Below, piece by piece: positions 1-6,162 of a stretch of 6,251 nt of DNA (position 1 is the stretch's first letter; each line of letters begins with the position of its first letter). A program made the position numbers and the translations under genes. This stretch comes from Gammaproteobacteria bacterium (GTDB lineage: Bacteria > Pseudomonadota > Gammaproteobacteria > Halothiobacillales > Halothiobacillaceae): assembly GCA_029335925.2 (NCBI GenBank), contig JARJMX020000166.1, forward strand, positions 1 to 6,251. Reading direction: 5' to 3'. The notes under the pieces are model-generated. The model did not search any database and had not been told where the DNA came from. It was given only the letters and a program-made list of their open reading frames with translations.

Positions 1-476
1 ATATGCGCAAGCTGCAGCCCAAGCTGCAGGCGCTCAAGGAGCGCTATGGCGATAACAAGCAGAAATTCTCGGAAGAGATGATGAAGCTCTATCGCACGGA
101 GAAGATCAACCCGCTTGGCGGCTGCCTGCCGATTCTGGTGCAGATCCCCGTGTTCATTGCCCTCTACTGGGTGCTGGTCGAGTCGGTGGAGCTGCGCCAG
201 GCGCCCTTCATTCTGTGGATCAACGACCTGACTGCCATGGATCCCTATTTTGTTCTACCCATTCTGATGGGGATCAGCATGTGGTTGCAACATAAGCTCA
301 ACCCTCAGCCGATGGACGAGATGCAGCGCAAGGTTTTCATGATCTTGCCGCCAGTATTTACTGTGTTCTTCGCCTTTTTCCCGGCAGGTTTGGTGCTGTA
401 CTGGGTGGTCAACAACGTGTTGTCGATTGCTCAGCAATGGGTCATTAACAAGCGCATGGGAGCCATGGACGTCTGA
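1..476 (+). CDS. yidC: YidC membrane protein insertase, C-terminal part (5' end outside window)
   Basis: Inner-membrane insertase that places proteins in the membrane alone or with SecYEG. About 157 C-terminal residues are visible, and the gene begins upstream of the window, so the first ATG at position 3 is internal. The fragment opens with the charged cytoplasmic stretch ([17 protein letters not shown], then [18 protein letters not shown]), which is the hallmark of the conserved YidC/Oxa1 core. Hydrophobic segments follow: [16 protein letters not shown], the [15 protein letters not shown] region, and [21 protein letters not shown]. The end ([13 protein letters not shown]) is the usual short tail after the last membrane helix. 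Codon use matches mnmE, which starts 17 bp downstream. yidC-mnmE is a standard order in gammaproteobacteria and implies co-transcription. Identification is certain; only the N-terminal periplasmic domain is unseen. Confidence 0.97.
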   Translation, partial: MRKLQPKLQALKERYGDNKQKFSEEMMKLYRTEKINPLGGCLPILVQIPVFIALYWVLVESVELRQAPFILWINDLTAMDPYFVLPILMGISMWLQHKLNPQPMDEMQRKVFMILPPVFTVFFAFFPAGLVLYWVVNNVLSIAQQWVINKRMGAMDV

Positions 477-493
477 CGTCTCCGGTCTGTGGC

Positions 494-1873
494 ATGAGCG
501 GTGGTCAGCAAGACACCATCGTTGCTATCGCCACCCCCCCGGGGCGGGGTGGGATTGGGGTGGTGCGGGTTTCTGGCCCACTCGCTTCGGCCATTGCAGG
601 CGCGATGCTCGGAGGCCTGCCGAAGCCCCGCCTGGCGATCCACCGCGTGTTTCGCAATGCGGCCGGCGAGGCGCTGGACGATGGCATTGCCCTTTGGTTT
701 CCTGCCCCGCACTCCTTTACTGGTGAGGACGTACTCGAGCTGCAAGGGCACGGCGGTCCGGTAGTGCTCGATGGTATTGTGCGCGCCTGCCTTGCGCTTG
801 GCGCACGATTGGCCCGGCCGGGTGAGTTTTCCGAGCGTGCCTTCCTCAACGATAAGCTGGACCTTGCCCAGGCGGAGGCCATTGCCGATCTGATCGACGC
901 TGGCTCCGAGGCGGCGGCCAAGGCTGCGCTGGCCTCCTTGCAGGGGGCCTTTTCGCGCGAGGTGCATGACCTCACCGAGCAGCTCATCCAGCTTCGCATG
1001 TACATCGAGGCGGCGCTCGATTTTCCTGAAGAAGAGATCGACTTCCTCGCTGATCAGACCCTGGTGATGCGGTTAGATGATCTATTGGCCCAAGCGGCAC
1101 GTACGCGCGCCGCCGCCCACCAAGGGGCTCTGCTGCGCGAGGGATTGCACGTAGTCATCCTTGGCCAGCCCAATGTGGGCAAGTCCAGTCTGCTCAATGC
1201 CCTATGCGGGGTAGAAGCGGCGATCGTCACCGACATCCCTGGCACCACCCGTGACGTCCTGCGCCAGCATCTGTCTATCGACGGTCTGCCCTTGCACCTG
1301 GTGGATACCGCTGGACTACGCGAGAGTGTGGACGTGGTCGAGCAGGAGGGTATCCGCCGTGCCTGGCTGGAGGTCGAGCGCGCCGATCGGGTGCTGCTGG
1401 TCGTGGATGACCAGCAGGGCATCGCCGCTGAGGATGCAGTCATTCTCCAGCAGTTGCCTGCTAACAAGCCGCTCACCCTGGTGCGCAACAAGATCGACAT
1501 CTCCGGCCGCCCGGCCGGGGAACGCCTGCTCGAGGATTTGACCGAGGCTCCGGGGCACAGGGTGACCGAGATCGCCCTCTCGGCCAAGAGCGGCGAGGGG
1601 CTTGATCTGTTACGAGAACACCTGAAGGCTTGCCTTGGGTATCAGCCGGGCGAGGGCGGCGTGTTCCTTGCCCGCCGCCGTCACCTTGATGCCCTTGAGC
1701 GGGCCGAGGCCCACATGCATGCGGCGCGGGCCAATCTTTTGCACGCACATGCCGGAGAGCTCGCGGCGGAGGAGTTGCGGCTGGCGCAGGAGGACTTGGG
1801 CGAGATCACTGGCCGTTTTACCTCGGATGATCTCTTAGGAAGGATTTTTTCGAGTTTCTGCATCGGCAAGTGA
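494..1873 (+). CDS. mnmE: tRNA uridine-5-carboxymethylaminomethyl modification GTPase MnmE (TrmE)
   Basis: Cytoplasmic GTPase that works with MnmG to install the (c)mnm5 group on U34 of tRNAs reading split codon boxes. At 459 residues it is close to the usual ~450. The N-terminal tetrahydrofolate-binding domain opens with [20 protein letters not shown], and the helical domain follows. The inserted G domain shows every motif: P-loop GQPNVGKSS at residues 224-232, GTTRD at 250-254 (the potassium-dependent G2 loop), DTAGLRE from 271, NKID at 332-335, and SAKSGEG near 363. The protein ends FCIGK, with the conserved catalytic cysteine at residue 456. The start at 494 gives the canonical MnmE N-terminus, although no strong Shine-Dalgarno precedes it; coupling to yidC 17 bp upstream is plausible. 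Its MnmG partner is not in the window. Its modification is also the chemical platform on which the broken MnmH downstream would have acted. Confidence 0.98.
   Translation: MSGGQQDTIVAIATPPGRGGIGVVRVSGPLASAIAGAMLGGLPKPRLAIHRVFRNAAGEALDDGIALWFPAPHSFTGEDVLELQGHGGPVVLDGIVRACLALGARLARPGEFSERAFLNDKLDLAQAEAIADLIDAGSEAAAKAALASLQGAFSREVHDLTEQLIQLRMYIEAALDFPEEEIDFLADQTLVMRLDDLLAQAARTRAAAHQGALLREGLHVVILGQPNVGKSSLLNALCGVEAAIVTDIPGTTRDVLRQHLSIDGLPLHLVDTAGLRESVDVVEQEGIRRAWLEVERADRVLLVVDDQQGIAAEDAVILQQLPANKPLTLVRNKIDISGRPAGERLLEDLTEAPGHRVTEIALSAKSGEGLDLLREHLKACLGYQPGEGGVFLARRRHLDALERAEAHMHAARANLLHAHAGELAAEELRLAQEDLGEITGRFTSDDLLGRIFSSFCIGK
531..560 (+). other. G-quadruplex-capable tract with competing GC hairpin at the start of mnmE
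   Basis: Positions 541-560 on the coding strand contain four runs of at least three G (GGGG, GGGG, GGG, GGGG) separated by 1, 1 and 3 bases, fitting the canonical G-quadruplex rule. The first runs can instead pair with the C-rich stretch just upstream: 531-537 (CCACCCC) is an exact reverse complement of 546-552 (GGGGTGG), with an 8-base loop. The tract lies about 50 nt after the mnmE start codon and encodes the conserved [10 protein letters not shown] segment. Protein constraint plus GC-rich codon choice may be the whole explanation. A regulatory role is only an inference. Confidence 0.5.
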
Positions 1874-1906
1874 ATCGAAGCCGCCGACTGCACGTCTTTG
1901 GCGCGT

Positions 1907-2518
1907 TCACTGCTCGATGGTTTCGGGAAGATAGCGGGCCAACCCGTCGGCGGCCTCGGCCATTTGTTCCAGGGTCCGGGCTCCTCGAACAGATGGGAGG
2001 CCCCGGGATGATGCGCAGCTCCTTCGGCCCCTTGAGGTGGCGAAAGGCGGCTTCGTTCATCTTGATCATCGGGAAATCCAGTTCGCCGACGAGTCACAGG
2101 GTGGGGGCAGGGATGTCGGCCAGGACAGGCATGGCGAGGTCGGGACGCTCTCCGCGTGAGATGACCGCCCGTATCCCGTCACCGAGGGGTGCGGCAGCGA
2201 TCAAGGCGGCCGCGGCCCCGGTGCTGGCGCCCCAATAGCCGAGCGTAAGATCCCTCGTCTCCTTCTGCTCGCATACCCAGCGGGTGGTGCTGAAGAGGCC
2301 ATGGTTAAGCAGGGCGATGTCGAAGTGGGTCGTGTGGACGCGCTCCTCTTCCGCGGTGAGAAGGTCGAATCGCAGGGTCGCGAAGCTGTGCTCGTGCAGG
2401 ACCGGGGGACTTGGGTGTTGCGGGGACTTAGACGGCTGCTTCCACGGCCATGAGCGAATAGGACGAAACCGATCGCCTGTTCGGGTAAGCCGAGCAGCCC
2501 TTTGTGGGGTTCATCGTC
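1907..2518 (-). pseudogene. Decayed dienelactone-hydrolase-family alpha/beta hydrolase
   Basis: Joined across frames, the minus strand reads as an alpha/beta hydrolase of the DLH type often found near or fused to phosphoribosyltransferases. From the N-terminal side the segments are GLPEQAIGFVLFAHGRGSSR (oxyanion region), FATLRFDLLTAEEERV, GYWGASTGAAAALIAAAP (GxSxG nucleophile elbow, serine codon 2223-2225), AVISRGERPDLA, LVGELDFP (family acid region), and MNEAAFRHLKGPKELRIIPG, ending near GTLEQMAEAADGLARY. Damage is clear. A 1-nt deletion near 2400-2403 falls between the first two segments. A TGA nonsense codon lies at 2094-2096, probably from TGG. Two more 1-nt deletions, near 2001-2004 and 1975-1980, flank the expected HLFEEPG catalytic histidine and push it out of frame. 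An in-frame TAG at 2519-2521 sits upstream and no proper start remains. The TGA at 1907-1909 restores a natural end. The native substrate is unknown. Confidence 0.85.
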
Positions 2519-2592
2519 CTAAAGGATAACGGCTTATGAAGCTTGGCGAGTCCATGGATGGCTACCCGCAATGATGGAGGATAGCCCAGTCT

Positions 2593-2598
2593 TATAAT
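2593..2598 (+). promoter_or_regulatory. Putative -10 element upstream of pagL
   Basis: A perfect TATAAT lies 35 bp before the pagL start codon, which would give a short leader starting near 2605. No good -35 hexamer is visible 16-18 bp upstream (the bases around 2570-2575 read AATGAT), and there is no TGn extended -10. If real, the promoter is weak, activator-dependent, or uses another sigma factor. It is the only promoter-like signal noticed ahead of the pagL-selD-mnmH-cmoA-cmoB run, so it may serve more than pagL. Confidence 0.4.
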
Positions 2599-2633
2599 CC
2601 GTTTGCAAGAATTTTGTTGAAGGAGTCTGTTCA

Positions 2634-3131
2634 ATGCGCCCGTTTCTTGTTGCCTTGGGGATGGTTCTTGGTTCCTCTTCTGTATTCGCGGTGGATGTCG
2701 GTCTGTCCGCGGGGATGAACTTTTTTGGCGAAGACAAAAACGCCTCCGTGCAGGAGCTACGCCTACGTGGCAGCAGCTTCTGGAGGCCAACCCCCGGTCT
2801 TCAGTTCCTCCTGGAGGGCGGGGTTGGCCGCATGGAAAGCCAGGGTGATTCCATCTGGCGTCTGTCTGCAGGTCCGGTGGTCCAGTTGCGACCCTCGGGT
2901 GCGAGCTGGGTGTTTGATGCCGGCTGGCGGCCCACATGGCTTAGCGAGCAGCGCTTTGGTGAGGTCGATCTGGGGGGCAAGGTGCAGTTCGACTCCCACA
3001 TCGGATTACGCTTTGACCTTGGGCGTTCGCTAACCTTGGGTTACCGTATCCACCACATTTCCAACGGCGATCTGTACGAGCACAATCCAGGCATTAACAT
3101 GCAGAGTCTCGAACTGGGTGGGCGGTTTTGA
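2634..3131 (+). CDS. pagL: PagL-like lipid A 3-O-deacylase (outer membrane)
   Basis: Outer-membrane beta-barrel enzyme that removes the 3-position acyl chain of lipid A, remodelling the cell surface. The 165-residue product starts with a signal peptide (basic MR, hydrophobic [10 protein letters not shown], predicted cut after VFA at residue 19), leaving about 146 residues, close to the known eight-strand barrel of about 150. Alternating polar/hydrophobic strands fill the middle, and the last residue is Phe, as usual for outer-membrane proteins. The active-site signature HISN gives His141 and Ser143. The position 14 residues after the histidine, where Pseudomonas PagL has its catalytic Glu (H126/S128/E140), is Asn155 within NPGIN. 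GAAGGAG at 2619-2625, 8 nt before ATG, supports the start. The selD remnant begins 32 bp downstream. The family assignment is firm; that this member is active on lipid A is inference. Confidence 0.88.
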   Translation: MRPFLVALGMVLGSSSVFAVDVGLSAGMNFFGEDKNASVQELRLRGSSFWRPTPGLQFLLEGGVGRMESQGDSIWRLSAGPVVQLRPSGASWVFDAGWRPTWLSEQRFGEVDLGGKVQFDSHIGLRFDLGRSLTLGYRIHHISNGDLYEHNPGINMQSLELGGRF

Positions 3132-3163
3132 AGTCCTGGGCTCATCCTTGCGAGGGACTCCAC

Positions 3164-3449
3164 ATGAAAGACCAGATCTGTCTGACCGAATACAGCCACG
3201 GTGTCGACTGTGGCTGCAAGATCGCACCGAATGTTCTGGATGGCCTGCTGCACTCGCAGCTTGAGGCTTTCCACACCTCGCGCCTTGTGGTCGGCAACGC
3301 CTTACGCGACGACGCGGCGGTATACGATTAGGTGATGGGCGCAAGTGATCTCCACCACCGACTTCTTCATGCCGATCGTCGACGATCCGTTCGACTTCGG
3401 CCGCATCGCCGCCACCAATGCCATCTCCGACGTGTATGCCATGGGCGGT
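3164..3449 (+). pseudogene. selD: Selenide, water dikinase SelD, truncated N-terminal remnant
   Basis: SelD makes selenophosphate from selenide and ATP. The remnant starts at a good ATG (GAGGGA at 3152-3157) and reads [19 protein letters not shown], matching the family N-terminus with the catalytic Cys (residue 16) and Lys (residue 19) that correspond to E. coli Cys17 and Lys20. It continues through [14 protein letters not shown], then meets TAG at 3329-3331. Restoring one T there and one G near 3343-3345 would give the expected [20 protein letters not shown] join, so these are two 1-nt deletions. The next frame continues [15 protein letters not shown] to DVYAMGG, where homology to SelD stops and MnmH begins. 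About 95 of the usual ~345 residues remain, so most of the enzyme is gone. The catalytic position is a Cys codon (TGT), not a selenocysteine TGA. It is certainly non-functional as SelD. Confidence 0.93.
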
Positions 3450-4261
3450 TTCCGAGGTGGCTTGCGCTCGCGCCTGACCCAACAGATGCTGGCAGAGGAT
3501 GTGGGCATTGTCGTGCCGCGCGTGGCTGGTGGCTATAAAGCCCTGCGCCGCTTCCTGCTGAACACCTTGGCTGAGCGCTCGGCCAGCCAGTCACTGGTCG
3601 TCCTGGGCGGACGGACCGGTTCAGGAAAGACCGATTCTTCTGCAAATGGTCGATAACAGCATTGATCTTGAGGGTATTGCGCATCATCGTGGTTCGGCTT
3701 TCGGACGCCATGTCACCCCGCAGCCTACACAGATCAACATCGACAACGCGATCGCTATCCGGCTGCTGCGTTTCACGGGAAACATGCCGGTGCTGGTGGA
3801 GGACGAGGGGCGGGCGATCGGCAGTCGTGAGGTCCCGCAGGCCCTGTATGCCGTTATGCAAGCCGCGCCCCTGGTCCTACTGGAAGCCTCGCTCGAAATG
3901 CGCGAGACGCGGGTTGTTCAAGGATTACGTACTCGATCGTTTGGCGGAATTCCGCAGGTTCTATGGGGAGGAGGAAGGCTTCGCGCTTTACGCCGAGCAG
4001 GTACGCGCCAGCCTCGCCCGCATCTATCGGAGGCTGGGGGGCTTGCGTCACCGGCAGCTGACGGGTCTGCTCGAGGAAGCTCTGACGGCCTTCCGTGCGG
4101 GTGACGACGCAGGCATGCGAGCGTTCGTACGCCATTTTTTGGTCGAATACTACGACCCGATGTACGACTACCAGATCAGCAAGAAGCTCGACCGCGTCGT
4201 CTTTCGCGGTGATCGCGAGGCGGTACTCGAATGGTGGAAGACGAGGCTGGAGGGGGCATGA
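3450..4261 (+). pseudogene. mnmH: tRNA 2-selenouridine synthase MnmH (SelU/YbbB), truncated and frameshifted
   Basis: MnmH uses selenophosphate to turn 2-thiouridine at tRNA U34 into 2-selenouridine. The remnant begins with [12 protein letters not shown], just after the rhodanese active-site Cys (E. coli Cys97), and is fused in frame to Sel[16 protein letters not shown] and the P-loop GGRTGSGKT (3606-3632) follow. One extra T near 3634-3636 shifts the frame, after which [33 protein letters not shown] and [12 protein letters not shown] are readable. A second 1-nt insertion near 3912-3918 shifts again to [40 protein letters not shown] and the natural C-terminus. The rhodanese domain is almost wholly deleted, so selenium transfer is impossible; the split P-loop domain is also broken. 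The terminal TGA overlaps the cmoA ATG, which suggests an ancestral selD-mnmH-cmoA-cmoB operon. Confidence 0.94.
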
Positions 4262-4983
4262 TCCGCGACCGTATCTATGCCGATCCGCACCCGCGGGTCG
4301 AGCCGTTCGCCTTCGACGAGCAGGTCGCCACAGTCTTCCCGGACATGATCCGGCGCTCGGTGCCGGGCTACGAACTGATCCTGCAGGCCCTGCCCTGGCT
4401 CGCGGCGCGCGTGGTGCAGCCGGGCTCCGTGGTCTATGACCTCGGTTGCTCGCTCGGCGCCGGGGCGCAGGCGGTTCGCCGCGGAATAAAGGCGGATGAG
4501 TGCCGGATCATCGCCGTCGATATTTCGGAGGCAATGATCCGGCGCGCGGGCGAATGGCTCGGCAGCTTTCGCTCGGAGGTGCCGGTCGAGCTAGTACAGG
4601 CCGACGTTCTCGATGTCCCGATCGAAAACGCCTCGCTCGTTCTGCTCAATTTCACCCTCCAGTTCATCCCCCTGGATCGCCGACTTGAACTGCTGTACCG
4701 CATCCGCGCCGGTCTGCGGCCCGGCGGTGTTCTGCTGCTGTCGGAGAAGATCGCGCTGAAGGATGAGCGTATGGAGCACCTGATCACCGAGCTTCACCAC
4801 GATTTCAAGCGCGCGCAGGGCTATTCGGAGCTGGAGATTGCGCAGAAGCGCCAGGCGCTTGAGAACGTACTAGTGCCTGAGCCCCTGGAAGCGCATCGCG
4901 CCCGCCTGCACGAGGCGGGGTTCGTTTCATGTGAAACCTGGCTGCAACAATCCCGCTTTGTATCCCTCTTGGCCATGGTGTGA
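4258..4983 (+). CDS. cmoA: Carboxy-S-adenosyl-L-methionine synthase CmoA
   Basis: Cytoplasmic SAM-binding enzyme that converts SAM and prephenate into carboxy-SAM (Cx-SAM), the donor CmoB uses to make cmo5U34. The 241 residues match the family length (E. coli 247). Diagnostic stretches are FDEQVATVFPDMIRRSVPGY near the N-terminus, the SAM loop YDLGCSLGAGAQAVRR around residues 60-75, IIAVDISEAMI, IENASLVLLNFTLQFI, and HHDFKRAQGYSELEIAQKR. That last stretch contains Arg198, equivalent to E. coli Arg199, which contacts the Cx-SAM carboxylate across the dimer. The ATG at 4258 overlaps the TGA of the mnmH remnant (ATGA) and has GGAGGG at 4249-4254; a GTG at 4231 in the same frame would add nine non-family residues. 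No damage is seen. It overlaps cmoB, so the two are surely co-translated. Confidence 0.97.
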   Translation: MIRDRIYADPHPRVEPFAFDEQVATVFPDMIRRSVPGYELILQALPWLAARVVQPGSVVYDLGCSLGAGAQAVRRGIKADECRIIAVDISEAMIRRAGEWLGSFRSEVPVELVQADVLDVPIENASLVLLNFTLQFIPLDRRLELLYRIRAGLRPGGVLLLSEKIALKDERMEHLITELHHDFKRAQGYSELEIAQKRQALENVLVPEPLEAHRARLHEAGFVSCETWLQQSRFVSLLAMV

Positions 4984-5978
4984 TGCCCATGATGATGGTC
5001 GACCTGCTTGCTTTGCGGCGGGAGCTTGATGGGCATCCCCTAGAGCCCTGGCTTGAATGGCTCCCCTCAATGCTCGAGGACCGGCTCGACCCTCAGCGTA
5101 ATGGCAACCTGCCCCGCTTCCAGGCAGCCCTTGACGCCTGCCCGCCGCTGCGCGCCAGTCACGTCGATCTTGCGCGAGATACGATCCTGATCGGTGCGGC
5201 GGATGAAGTGGATGAGGCGACGCGGGCGCAGCTGAAGCATGTTCTGCAGGGTCTGATGCCATGGCGGAAGGGGCCGTTCGACGTGTTCGGTATCCATGTC
5301 GATACCGAATGGCGTTCGGACTGGAAGTGGGCGCGCGTGGTGCCTCACCTTGCCCCGCTCGCCGGGCGCGATGTGCTGGATGTGGGCTGTGGCAGCGGCT
5401 ACCATCTGCTGCGCATGCGCGGGGCGGGGGCCAGGCTCGCCATCGGCATTGATCCTTCGCTCCTGTTCATCGCCCAGTTCGCCCTGCTGCGCGCGCTGTC
5501 CAACACGAGCCACACGCATGTCCTCCCCTTCACTCTCGAGGCTCTTCCCCAACGCTTGCCGGTATTCGATACGGTATTCTCAATGGGCGTGATCTACCAC
5601 CGGCGCGATCCGCTGGAGCATCTTGCCCAGCTTGCCGAGTGCCTACGCCCGGGTGGCCAATTGGTGCTGGAAGGGCTGGTGATCGAGGGCGGGGAAGGTG
5701 ACTGCCTGTATCCTGCGCACATTGGTTCTGGACGTTATGCCATGATGCGCAATGTGTGGGCGGTGCCTTCGGCGGCTACCCTGCGTGGCTGGGTGGAGGC
5801 CGTCGGCTTCCGCGACGCCAGGATTGTGGACGAAAGTGTGACGACCACGGCCGAGCAGCGTCGGACCCGCTGGATGTCATTCCAATCCTTGGCGGACTTC
5901 CTCGATCCGTTCGATCCGACCCGTACCGTGGAAGGTCATCCTGCGCCACGGCGTGCGATTATCATTGCCGAGCGCTGA
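4983..5978 (+). CDS. cmoB: tRNA U34 carboxymethyltransferase CmoB
   Basis: Transfers the carboxymethyl group of Cx-SAM to 5-hydroxyuridine at tRNA position 34, giving cmo5U, which widens wobble decoding. The 331 residues (E. coli 323) include LMPWRKGPFDVFGI (Lys96, equivalent to Cx-SAM-binding Lys91), HVDTEWRSDWKWARVVPHL, the SAM loop DVLDVGCGSGYHLLRM, TVFSMGVIYHRRDPLEHL (Tyr205, equivalent to Tyr200), SVTTTAEQRRTRWM, ADFLDPFDPTRTVEG and the C-terminal PAPRRAIIIAER (Arg324, equivalent to Arg315). A 4-residue insertion just before GRYAMMRNV accounts for the numbering shift. The start is ambiguous: in-frame ATGs occur at 4983, 4989, 4992 and 4995, and a GTG at 4980. None has a strong Shine-Dalgarno, which fits translational coupling to cmoA. 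I chose 4983, whose ATG overlaps the cmoA stop by one base. The 3' end overlaps the convergent ORF by 17 bp. Confidence 0.96.
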   Translation: MPMMMVDLLALRRELDGHPLEPWLEWLPSMLEDRLDPQRNGNLPRFQAALDACPPLRASHVDLARDTILIGAADEVDEATRAQLKHVLQGLMPWRKGPFDVFGIHVDTEWRSDWKWARVVPHLAPLAGRDVLDVGCGSGYHLLRMRGAGARLAIGIDPSLLFIAQFALLRALSNTSHTHVLPFTLEALPQRLPVFDTVFSMGVIYHRRDPLEHLAQLAECLRPGGQLVLEGLVIEGGEGDCLYPAHIGSGRYAMMRNVWAVPSAATLRGWVEAVGFRDARIVDESVTTTAEQRRTRWMSFQSLADFLDPFDPTRTVEGHPAPRRAIIIAER

Positions 5979-6162
5979 GCTCCTGCGGCCCAGTCTCAGG
6001 CGGTGGAGGCAGCATTTTGGGCGTACCTGTCATGCATGAGTCTTCAAAAGCGCTTTGCAGTTTTTCTAGGGCACGCGCATAACGCATCTTGACCGCCGCT
6101 GTGCGGCGCACCAGTCCTACTACCCAACTTGCCGCCATCAAGCCCAACATCAAGACGGCCAT
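5962..6162 (-). CDS. Hypothetical small protein with one N-terminal membrane segment (uncertain)
   Basis: I do not recognise this protein. From the ATG at 6160-6162 it would have 66 residues. A hydrophobic segment (MAVLMLGLMAASWVVGLV) is followed by a basic stretch (RRTAAVKMRYARALEKLQ, possibly helical, cytoplasmic by the positive-inside rule) and a proline-rich tail (MLPPPPETGP). The frame stays open upstream to the window edge (6251), so it may be the C-terminus of a longer protein. No Shine-Dalgarno precedes the chosen ATG. A second minus-strand frame upstream ends LKQLAAVHPQLLPPWPS with its TGA at 6150-6152, overlapping this ATG as in a coupled operon, but that frame has a TAG at 6231-6233. 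The ORF runs tail-to-tail into cmoB, overlapping its last 17 bp. Coding status is plausible but unproven. Confidence 0.4.
   Translation of the reverse strand: MAVLMLGLMAASWVVGLVRRTAAVKMRYARALEKLQSAFEDSCMTGTPKMLPPPPETGPQELSARQ

Noticed and set aside
1054..1587. Long minus-strand open frame within mnmE
   Set aside because: It is Arg/Ser-rich shadow coding, typical of the antisense of GC-rich genes. The plus strand carries all MnmE motifs.
2428..2937. Long minus-strand open frame opposite the pagL 5' half
   Set aside because: Its composition is low-complexity Arg/Pro/Ser, it shows no family resemblance, and it lies antisense to a clearly real pagL with its own signal peptide and Shine-Dalgarno.
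3132..3160. Inverted repeat between pagL and selD (AGTCCT...AGGGACT) as a terminator
   Set aside because: The stem is short with a bulge, there is no T-run, and it overlaps the selD ribosome-binding site.
3625..3650. Programmed +1 frameshift inside mnmH
   Set aside because: There is no classic slippery site with a stimulatory structure, and further indels occur elsewhere in the same remnant. Simple decay explains it better.
3345..3656. A chimeric SelD-MnmH reading frame that could be called a new fusion protein
   Set aside because: It lacks most of SelD and the MnmH catalytic cysteine, is out of frame with both the real selD start and the MnmH P-loop domain remainder, and ends soon after the P-loop. 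It is a deletion scar within a pseudogene.
1907..3930. Frameshifts as sequencing or assembly error
   Set aside because: yidC, mnmE, pagL, cmoA and cmoB show no such errors over more than 4 kb, and the remnant also has a nonsense codon and a large deletion. Error in a few individual bases cannot be excluded without reads.
6047..6056. Palindrome AAAGCGCTTT followed by a T-run near 6061
   Set aside because: A perfect palindrome with no loop cannot form a normal terminator hairpin, and nothing else marks it as an operator.
6094..6108. 6-bp GC hairpin (CGCCGC, TGT loop, GCGGCG) as a terminator for cmoB
   Set aside because: No T-tract follows on either strand, and it lies inside the minus-strand ORF.
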